Assembly: GCA_016929205.1 (NCBI GenBank)
Contig: JAFGJF010000044.1
Span: 1 to 10,811 of the forward strand
DNA length: 10,811 nt
Direction of reading: 5' to 3'
Origin: Anaerolineae bacterium
GTDB taxonomy: Bacteria; Chloroflexota; Anaerolineae; JAFGEY01
Positions 6,382 through 10,811 of the stretch are shown here, piece after piece (the stretch's first letter is position 1; each line of letters begins with the position of its first letter). The position numbers and the translations under genes were made by a program. The notes below the pieces were generated by a model. That model made no database searches and was not told the DNA's origin. It worked only from the letters and a program-made list of their open reading frames with translations.

Positions 6382-6987
6382 ATGAGTCAACAATCAGGAC
6401 CAAACAACCATCAAGTCGATCAACTCGTCGCCGACCTGCGCGATCGGGACGATGACGTACGCGCCGACGCGGCCGAAGCACTCAGACGCATGGCCGATCT
6501 GCGTGCCGTCGAACCGCTCATCGCCGCCCTGCTCGATCAGCACTGGGTCGTGCGCTGGCACGCTGCCGGAGCATTGGGCAGCCTGTGCGATCCGCGCGCC
6601 GTCGAACCGCTCATCGCCGCCCTGCACGATCCGATCCATTGCGTGCGTGAGGCTGCGGCCGAGGCGCTGGGCCAACTGGCCGATCCACGCGCCCTGTACC
6701 CGCTGATCGCGGCCCTGCGAGACCCGGACAAGCGAATGCGCACCTGTGCTGCCGCCGTATTGGGCGACCTGACCCATCCCTGCGCCGTGGAACCGCTGAT
6801 CGCCGCCCTGCATGACCCGGACCCATCTGTGCGCTACCGGGCCGCCGCGGCATTGGGCAGCCTGGCCGACCGGCGGGCCATCGAACCACTCACCGCTGCC
6901 ATGCAAGACCAGAACATCGGGGTGCGCTGGTCTGCGGCTCGGGCGCTGGACAGCCTGCATGAGCGAATCTCAAGCCAAAGCGATTGA
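6382..6987 (+). CDS. HEAT-repeat protein (PBS-lyase-like repeats)
   Basis: A 201-residue protein made almost wholly of six 31-residue HEAT repeats at about 12-42, 43-73, 74-104, 105-135, 136-166 and 167-197. The consensus is VEPLIAALHDPxxxVRxxAAxALGxLxDPRA. Such alpha-solenoids act as protein-binding scaffolds; no catalytic site is visible and no partner can be named. There is no signal peptide or membrane segment, so it is cytosolic. ATG 6382 has AAAGGTGA 6-7 nt upstream, a good ribosome site. Repeats 2, 3 and 5 are also very alike in DNA (93-bp period). The stop codon TGA 6985-6987 lies inside the -35-like box of the downstream repeat copy, so the last residues (ERISSQSD) are repeat-derived. 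Confidence 0.93.
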   Translation: MSQQSGPNNHQVDQLVADLRDRDDDVRADAAEALRRMADLRAVEPLIAALLDQHWVVRWHAAGALGSLCDPRAVEPLIAALHDPIHCVREAAAEALGQLADPRALYPLIAALRDPDKRMRTCAAAVLGDLTHPCAVEPLIAALHDPDPSVRYRAAAALGSLADRRAIEPLTAAMQDQNIGVRWSAARALDSLHERISSQSD

Positions 6988-7032
6988 CCTGCCCACACAA
7001 AGCGCATATCGTGAAGGCAGGTACAAACTTGG
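6959..7032 (+). repeat. Promoter-bearing repeat, copy 2 (degenerate), overlapping a gene end
   Basis: It aligns without gaps to 6247-6320 and, in its 6974-7018 part, to 8131-8175 (35 of 45 identical). TTGACC (6984-6989) and a 17-nt spacer are kept, but the -10 is TATCGT (7007-7012), so activity is doubtful. It overlaps the last 29 nt of the HEAT gene. In another frame it begins MSESQAKAIDL and, past one stop codon, goes on DNRDKAETIG, so it may be a relic of a coding sequence. ACCTGCC (6987-6993) and GGCAGGT (7016-7022) could form a stem. Confidence 0.75.
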
Positions 7033-7116
7033 GCGGGTCCACGTCAACTGAGACAACCGCGACAAAGCTGAGACAATTGGGCGATAGGGATGCGACACAT
7101 CCTTGGTAGACTGGGA

Positions 7117-7138
7117 TTGGCTGGTCGCTGCCAGCCAA
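7117..7138 (+). promoter_or_regulatory. Perfect hairpin in the CPBP gene leader
   Basis: TTGGCTGG (7117-7124) pairs with CCAGCCAA (7131-7138) around TCGCTG. It lies 19 nt before the AAGGAGG ribosome site of the CPBP gene. Positions 7040-7079 just upstream carry CTGAGACAA twice. A leader RNA structure is plausible; no known riboswitch is recognised. Confidence 0.5.
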
Positions 7139-7170
7139 CAACCATTCCAAGAACCCAAGGAGGTTACCCG

Positions 7171-8049
7171 ATGTCGCAAGAAACCAACGTTCGCACGGAT
7201 CGGCTCGAGCAGTTCGCCTTTGGTTGGCCGGTCATGTTCTCTATCCTGGTCATCCTCGCCGCAGGGCTGCTGACCGAAATCCCGCTTGACACTGTCCTGG
7301 AACCGCTGGTGGGCAACCCAGTCGCCGAATTCTGGAAGGTGCTGATCGAACATACCTTGACCGGCCTGATCCTGGTGCGGCTGCTGCACAAACTGGGCCT
7401 GTTCAAACGGGCCGGATTCACCCCTCTCGGGCAGTGGAAAGCGGTCTGGCTGGTCTGGCCGCTGCTGGTATTCGCACTGCTCAACCTCGACTCGCTGATC
7501 GACGGCAGCCTGGTCATCGACTGGTCCCGTCCCGGCCTGATCGCGCTGTATATGTGCATGAATCTGGCGATCGGTTTTTGCGAAGAGGTGATGGGGCGTG
7601 GGGTCGTCCTGCTGGCCATGCTTGGAAAATGGGGCCGCACCCGGCGCGGCATCTACCGGGCCGTGATTGTGTCCGGACTGCTCTTTGGCATCGGCCACAT
7701 CTTTAACTTGCTCACCGGCCGCCTGACGCCACTGGCCAGCCTGACCCAGATCGGTTTTAGCGTGTTCTTTGGTGTCGCCTTTGCCGCCTGCTTTTTGAGA
7801 AACAATGCGATCTGGCCAGTGGTGATCGTGCACGCGCTGATCGACATAGCCGGCGGCCTGCGGCACATCGCCGTGGGCGGAGCCGCTCAAGCCGCCGTAG
7901 CCAACAATACCGCCATCCAGGCCGTCACCGCGCTGCTCATCACCCTGCCGCTGTTCCTCTACGGCCTCTTTATCCTGCGCAAGGTGTCGCCGCCCAAACG
8001 GCAGGACGCGACCGGCAGCGCGTCCCGAAACCCGCTCGCGTCCACATAA
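7171..8049 (+). CDS. CPBP-family intramembrane metalloprotease
   Basis: A 292-residue multi-pass membrane protein of the CPBP (CAAX protease and bacteriocin-processing, Abi) family. Such enzymes cleave proteins within the membrane; known bacterial members act in bacteriocin self-immunity and peptide maturation. The three motifs are visible: EEVMGR (Glu138, Glu139, Arg143), FGIGH (Phe172, His176) and HALID (His221, Asp225, where Asn or Asp is usual). About seven hydrophobic stretches run from 19 to 275, and the tail after KVSPPKR is short and polar. ATG 7171 is chosen because a perfect AAGGAGG lies 7 nt upstream; an earlier in-frame ATG at 7090 has none. A degenerate promoter repeat precedes it by about 160 nt. 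No bacteriocin gene is next to it, so the target is unknown. Confidence 0.93.
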   Translation: MSQETNVRTDRLEQFAFGWPVMFSILVILAAGLLTEIPLDTVLEPLVGNPVAEFWKVLIEHTLTGLILVRLLHKLGLFKRAGFTPLGQWKAVWLVWPLLVFALLNLDSLIDGSLVIDWSRPGLIALYMCMNLAIGFCEEVMGRGVVLLAMLGKWGRTRRGIYRAVIVSGLLFGIGHIFNLLTGRLTPLASLTQIGFSVFFGVAFAACFLRNNAIWPVVIVHALIDIAGGLRHIAVGGAAQAAVANNTAIQAVTALLITLPLFLYGLFILRKVSPPKRQDATGSASRNPLAST

Positions 8050-8063
8050 CTATCCGCAGAGGG

Positions 8064-8113
8064 CACAGGTGATCGCCGATTCGTCGAAATCCGCGCAATC
8101 GGCGTCACCTGTG
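8064..8113. repeat. Long hairpin between the CPBP gene and the next promoter
   Basis: CACAGGTGATCGCCGATT (8064-8081) pairs with AATCGGCGTCACCTGTG (8097-8113): 17 pairs with one bulged T and a 15-nt loop. It begins 14 nt after the CPBP stop. No T tract follows, so it is not a classic terminator; it may stabilise the 3' end or be a DNA site. Confidence 0.75.
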
Positions 8114-8130
8114 GATGAGCCACCCTCTTG

Positions 8131-8175
8131 GCCAAAACGATTGACTTGTCCGCGCAAAGCGCGTATAATGAGAGC
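8131..8175 (+). repeat. Promoter-bearing repeat, copy 3
   Basis: 45 nt align to 6974-7018 (35 identical) and 6262-6306 (34 identical). The -35, the 17-nt spacer and the -10 are all preserved. Read in the equivalent frame it gives AKTIDLSAQSAYNES, close to copies 1 and 2. Similarity ends soon after 8175. Confidence 0.8.
8141..8169 (+). promoter_or_regulatory. Strong sigma70-type promoter before the toxin-antitoxin pair
   Basis: TTGACT (8141-8146), a 17-nt spacer and a perfect TATAAT (8164-8169). A transcript starting near 8176 would have a leader of about 97 nt before the BrnT ATG at 8273. This makes it the most likely promoter for both toxin and antitoxin. Confidence 0.75.
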
Positions 8176-8181
8176 AAATAA

Positions 8182-8210
8182 TGGAATCCGCTCGACCCAT
8201 CGTCACGCGC
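8182..8210. repeat. Direct repeat bracketing the toxin-antitoxin pair, left copy
   Basis: 29 nt match 8843-8871 at 25 positions; the four differences are all transitions. The last 15 nt (CCCATCGTCACGCGC end) are identical. The left copy follows the promoter repeat, 62 nt before BrnT. The two copies are 661 nt apart. Confidence 0.8.
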
Positions 8211-8246
8211 CACCTTGTTCAAGCCCAGTCACGGTCCAAGAGAGCC

Positions 8247-8274
8247 TTGACAGCACAAGAAAGTGTGCCATAAT
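8247..8274 (+). promoter_or_regulatory. Second promoter with an operator-like dyad at the toxin start
   Basis: TTGACA (8247-8252), a 16-nt spacer and CATAAT (8269-8274). The whole spacer is the dyad GCACA N6 TGTGC (8253-8268), a fitting site for a ribbon-helix-helix antitoxin repressor. The -10 overlaps the toxin ATG at 8273-8275, so transcripts from here would begin inside the toxin gene. Confidence 0.5.
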
Positions 8275-8557
8275 GAAAGCAACCGTAGAATGGGACCCGG
8301 CCAAAGCTAGAACCAATCGTCGTAAACACGGCGTGGCATTTGAGGAAGCCGCCACCATCTTGGCTGATCCGCTTTCATCTACCATCCTCGATCCTTTGCA
8401 CTCGGAAACAACGGAAGACCGGTTCGTCACTATTGGACAATCTATTCGAGGACGGTTATTGGTAGTTGTACATGCCGACCGGAGTGATACAATTCGCATC
8501 ATCAGCGCTCGTGTTGCAAATGCACACGAAAGGAAAACCTATGAAGAGACAACCTGA
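8273..8557 (+). CDS. brnT: BrnT-family ribonuclease toxin
   Basis: A 94-residue protein of the BrnT type II toxin family, RelE-like ribonucleases known to block translation by cutting RNA until bound by their antitoxin. The N-terminal VEWDPAKARTNRRKHGVAFEEAATILADP block (5-33) and the C-terminal RLLVVVHADRSDTIRIISAR stretch (61-80), followed by ERKTYEE, are family hallmarks and near consensus; the length is normal. ATG 8273 lacks a clear Shine-Dalgarno sequence, so toxin translation may be weak. The antitoxin gene overlaps its end by 17 nt, the usual operon order for this family. It is bracketed by direct repeats, suggesting the pair arrived as a unit. Function is inferred from family only. 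Confidence 0.93.
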   Translation: MKATVEWDPAKARTNRRKHGVAFEEAATILADPLSSTILDPLHSETTEDRFVTIGQSIRGRLLVVVHADRSDTIRIISARVANAHERKTYEETT

Positions 8558-8768
8558 GATCGAACGCGATTCTGACATGCTGGATGATTATGATTTCAGT
8601 CAAGGCGTGCGCGGCAAATACGTGCCGCGCTTCGCACAAGGTAGCAATGTAGTGGTATTGTCGCCGGATGTAGCTGAAATATTCCCCGATTCAGAATCAG
8701 TCAACAATGCCTTACGCATGTTGGTCGAAATTGCGGGCAAAAGCACCAGCAAGGTATCTGCTCACTAG
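8541..8768 (+). CDS. Antitoxin partner of BrnT, ribbon-helix-helix-like
   Basis: A 75-residue small protein. The N-terminal part (about 1-35, MLDDYDFSQGVRGKY) should wrap the toxin. Residues 36-41 (NVVVLS) form a likely DNA-binding strand, followed by helices from about 42-50 and 51-66 (SESVNNALRMLVEIA), as in ribbon-helix-helix repressors. Proteins of this pattern are common BrnT partners, but it is not the classic BrnA (DUF4415) sequence, so no symbol is given. ATG 8541 follows AAAGGA with 6-nt spacing, far better than the toxin's start, which would favour antitoxin excess. It probably represses the operon, perhaps at the dyad 8253-8268. Confidence 0.88.
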   Translation: MKRQPEIERDSDMLDDYDFSQGVRGKYVPRFAQGSNVVVLSPDVAEIFPDSESVNNALRMLVEIAGKSTSKVSAH

Positions 8769-8809
8769 AACTAAACGAGCCTTTTACAGCATCCAGAACT
8801 CTCTAGACG

Positions 8810-8849
8810 GATTCCACCTCGGACTTGGCAATGTAGGGAAGGTGGAATC
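8810..8849. repeat. Inverted repeat before the serine hydrolase gene
   Basis: GATTCCACCT (8810-8819) pairs perfectly with AGGTGGAATC (8840-8849) around a 20-nt loop. The right arm overlaps the right copy of the direct repeat. It lies 42 nt after the antitoxin stop. It could be the end structure of an inserted unit or a weak terminator; no T tract follows. Confidence 0.65.
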
Positions 8850-8871
8850 TATTCAACCCATCGTCACGCGC
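8843..8871. repeat. Direct repeat bracketing the toxin-antitoxin pair, right copy
   Basis: Partner of 8182-8210 (25 of 29 identical). It lies 17 nt before the next start codon. Weak similarity to the left copy appears to continue upstream (AATG, AG, then TGGAATC), which hints that a longer segment including the promoter was duplicated and has decayed here. Confidence 0.8.
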
Positions 8872-8888
8872 GCAAAAAAAGAGGGTAC

Positions 8889-9884
8889 ATGCAAGACCTG
8901 ATCCGCAGACTAGAACAGGCCGCCCTGAACACAGCCTTCTCGGGCGTGATCTCGATCTTTCAAGACGCGTCCACCCTGTTCAACAAGGCGTTTGGCTACC
9001 GGGACACCAAAAACACGCTGCCCAATACGACCACGACCCTGTTTGGCATCGCCTCGGGCACCAAGCTCTTTACCGCGTTGGGCATCGGCGTGCTCGTCGA
9101 CCAGGGCGCGATCTCGTTGGGGACGGCCGTCAAAGACATTGACCCGGACTATACGAATTTCATCGACGAACAGGCGACCATTCAACACTTGCTGACCCAT
9201 ACCTCGGGGATCTATGACTATTACGACGAGGAAATCGAGCAGGATTTCGAGCAGTTCAAGGTGGCTATCCCGTGGTGTGAATTGGAAACGCCGTCAGACT
9301 ATCTCCCCCTATTCAAGGACCAGACAAAAAAATTCTCCCCCGGAGAGCGATTCTCTTATTCCAACGGCGGTTATGTCTTTTTGGGCATACTGATCGAAAA
9401 GCTGACCGGCACGCTTTACCGGGACTTTATCCGTGAGCACGTCTTACAGCCAGCCAACATGCACCGTTCTGGATTTTATGCCTTTCATGACCTGCCACAA
9501 AACACCGCGAACGGCTATCTAGAGGATCGCAGGACAACCAACATCTATCACCTGCCGCTGAGAGGCGGTGGAGACGGGGGAATGTACACCACGACAAGCG
9601 GCCTGCGTGCCTTTTGGGACAGCTTGTTTGCCCACCAAATCCTGTCTCCAGAACTCACCGCAACGTATCTGGACACACACTGGGCCCTCAACGACGTCGA
9701 TGGTTATGGCTGCGGGATCTATAAACGGCTCGACGACAGTATGTTTTCGATCGTCGGCGGGGATGCCGGGGTTGGGTTCGATTCCCGGTACCTTGTCCGG
9801 GAGAAACTGACGGTCAACATTCTTTCCAACATCACCAATGGCGAAGACGATATCCGGGAGATTGTCCTGGATTTCCTGGTTTGA
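8889..9884 (+). CDS. Beta-lactamase-family serine hydrolase (class C/AmpC-like fold)
   Basis: A 331-residue penicillin-binding-protein-like serine hydrolase. The nucleophile motif is SGTK (Ser56, Lys59), the second motif is YSN (157-159), and LLTHTSGI (101-108) and GGGDGGMYTT (226-235) are usual for this family. The third motif, normally K/H-T-G or H-x-G, reads VGGDAG at about 289-294, so its basic residue is missing. No signal peptide is visible, which suggests a cytosolic esterase, peptidase or amidase rather than a resistance beta-lactamase. ATG 8889 has GAGGG only 3 nt away, a poor spacing, but no better start exists. The next gene follows after 31 nt and may be co-transcribed. The substrate is unknown. 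Confidence 0.92.
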   Translation: MQDLIRRLEQAALNTAFSGVISIFQDASTLFNKAFGYRDTKNTLPNTTTTLFGIASGTKLFTALGIGVLVDQGAISLGTAVKDIDPDYTNFIDEQATIQHLLTHTSGIYDYYDEEIEQDFEQFKVAIPWCELETPSDYLPLFKDQTKKFSPGERFSYSNGGYVFLGILIEKLTGTLYRDFIREHVLQPANMHRSGFYAFHDLPQNTANGYLEDRRTTNIYHLPLRGGGDGGMYTTTSGLRAFWDSLFAHQILSPELTATYLDTHWALNDVDGYGCGIYKRLDDSMFSIVGGDAGVGFDSRYLVREKLTVNILSNITNGEDDIREIVLDFLV

Positions 9885-9915
9885 CGATACACACACTATG
9901 TAGGAGCGCATCACC

Positions 9916-10539
9916 GTGACCACAGCAGCACCCCATCCTCGCGTCCTCCTGATCGGCGGCACGTCCCATACCGGCAAATCGACGCTCGCCCAGTCGCTGG
10001 CCTCGACGCTCGGCTGGCGCTACATCACGACAGACCTGCTCGCCCGCCACCCCGGACGACCGTGGAAGACCGCACCCGAAACGGTGCCCCAGCACGTGGC
10101 CGAGCATTACCTGACCTTGTCCGTCAACGAGTTGATCGCCGACGTGCTGCGGCATTACCGGGACAACGTCTGGCCAATCGCCAAGGCGTTTGTTATGTTA
10201 CACGTTAACGATCCGGCTCAAGGCGGCCTGGTCATGGAAGGATCGGCCTTGTGGCCCGAATCGGTGGTCTCGTTGGACCTGGACCGGATCGCCGCCGTCT
10301 GGCTCACCGCCGGCGACGACCTTTTTGAGGCCAGAATTTACCACGAAAGCCGCTATCAAGACAAAACAGGCCGCGAGCAAACCCTGATCGACAAGTTTTT
10401 GGCGCGCACCCTGGCCTACAACACGCGGATGATGGAGGCCGTCAACCGGCTCGGGCTGTCCAGCATCGACCTGGACACGACGTCCTCGCAGGAAGACCTG
10501 GCTGGCCGGTGCCTGTCCTTGTTGCAGAGACAAAAATAA
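9916..10539 (+). CDS. P-loop kinase-like ATPase (2-phosphoglycerate-kinase-like)
   Basis: A 207-residue nucleotide-binding protein. The Walker A motif is GTSHTGKST (Gly15, Lys21, Ser22). TTD (Asp40) follows the second strand, where small-molecule kinases bind substrate. LVMEGSALWPE (105-115) resembles the block found in 2-phosphoglycerate-kinase-like and related P-loop kinases, and ARIYHESRY (139-147) could be the lid region. It most likely phosphorylates a small metabolite; which one is unknown. The GTG start at 9916 is supported by AGGAG 9 nt upstream and by the Walker A motif close behind. The 31-nt gap to the hydrolase gene suggests an operon, but the two functions are not clearly linked. 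Confidence 0.85.
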   Translation: MTTAAPHPRVLLIGGTSHTGKSTLAQSLASTLGWRYITTDLLARHPGRPWKTAPETVPQHVAEHYLTLSVNELIADVLRHYRDNVWPIAKAFVMLHVNDPAQGGLVMEGSALWPESVVSLDLDRIAAVWLTAGDDLFEARIYHESRYQDKTGREQTLIDKFLARTLAYNTRMMEAVNRLGLSSIDLDTTSSQEDLAGRCLSLLQRQK

Positions 10540-10558
10540 AGTATCTTGGCAAAAAGCA

Positions 10559-10622
10559 GGGGCAATCCCGGCAGTGGATGGCGGGGAACTGCACCGCAAA
10601 CCGCACACTGCAGTGGTTGCCC
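10559..10622. repeat. Foldback element containing copy 2 of the 30-bp repeat
   Basis: GGGCAA (10560-10565) pairs with TTGCCC (10617-10622), CC (10567-10568) with GG (10615-10616), and GCAGTG (10571-10576) with CACTGC (10606-10611). The loop is about 29 nt. The repeat core 10586-10615 is identical to 3422-3451. The element starts 20 nt after the kinase stop codon and has no T tract. Confidence 0.7.
10586..10615. repeat. Dispersed 30-bp repeat, copy 2
   Basis: Identical over 30 nt to 3422-3451, in the same orientation and again at the 3' side of a plus-strand gene. It ends in the palindrome CACTGCAGTG. Confidence 0.9.
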
Positions 10623-10684
10623 TTCCGGGTGGGCACAAGACCCATCCCTAGCCCAAAACACGGAGAGGATACGAAAGGGAACAA

Positions 10685-10811
10685 GATGACCACACCGACA
10701 GACCAGGAGAATGCCGACTGTACGAGCCGTGTAGGTCGGGTTCCCAGGTTCATACCAACCCACACCTCCACCCAACCACAGCCTTATCGCCAACCCCCAA
10801 CTCGACCTACA
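10685..10811 (+). pseudogene. Possible start of a small gene interrupted by an inverted-repeat element
   Basis: ATG 10685 follows AAAGGGA with about 6-nt spacing and opens a frame to the window edge. Residues 1-15 (MTTPTDQENADCTSR) are encoded before or at the border of the element at 10730-10811. The rest is a proline/threonine-rich translation of repeat DNA and is unlikely to be native. The product is not recognised. It may instead be a chance frame. Confidence 0.35.
10730..10811. mobile_element. 82-bp terminal-inverted-repeat element (MITE-like)
   Basis: TGTAGGTCGGGTT (10730-10742) and AACTCGACCTACA (10799-10811) are inverted repeats with one mismatch. The interior is C-rich on the plus strand and encodes nothing recognisable. 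The element ends exactly at the window edge, so target duplication or further repeat DNA cannot be checked. Confidence 0.65.

Noticed and set aside
7090..7170. Upstream ATG of the CPBP gene frame
   Set aside because: It has no ribosome site, and the extra 27 residues cover a hairpin and the Shine-Dalgarno sequence of the better start at 7171.

Overview
The window is GC-rich bacterial DNA with good Shine-Dalgarno sequences and sigma70-type promoters. The gene mix is a DbpA/CsdA-type DEAD-box helicase, PBS-lyase HEAT repeats, a CPBP protease, a BrnT toxin pair, and many small dispersed inverted repeats between genes. This suits a Chloroflexota-like genome (Anaerolineae/Caldilineae style). That placement is an inference from general character; no marker gene here proves it.

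Layout. Positions 1-2492 (minus strand) hold the N-terminal part of an aldo/keto reductase, cut by the window edge, downstream of a complete DEAD-box RNA helicase. Two covarying hairpin repeats and a small 7-mer tandem lie between them. Upstream of the helicase start is a structured leader: a promoter, an intrinsic terminator with no gene in front of it, and a second long hairpin just before the ribosome binding site. From 2823 on, all genes are on the plus strand: a membrane protein of the metal-dependent hydrolase (YdjM/DUF457-like) type, an amidase-signature hydrolase, an aminoglycoside-phosphotransferase-like kinase, a six-repeat HEAT protein, a CPBP intramembrane protease, a BrnT-type toxin with its ribbon-helix-helix-like antitoxin, a beta-lactamase-family serine hydrolase, and a P-loop kinase. 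The window closes with repeat DNA and the start of a small reading frame that runs into an 82-bp inverted-repeat element.

How the parts relate. The plus-strand genes do not form one pathway. They look like an accessory stretch of stand-alone genes. What ties them together is repeat DNA. A promoter-bearing repeat occurs three times (about 6247-6320, 6959-7032, 8131-8175), each time before a different gene (HEAT, CPBP, BrnT). The first copy sits at the edge of a 130-bp foldback. The second copy supplies the stop codon of the gene before it. A different 30-bp repeat (3422-3451 and 10586-10615) supplies the last codons of the membrane protein gene. The toxin-antitoxin pair is bracketed by a 29-bp imperfect direct repeat. 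The most interesting signals are this mobile-promoter family and the attenuator-like leader of the helicase gene.

No rRNA, tRNA, CRISPR array or complete insertion sequence was seen.
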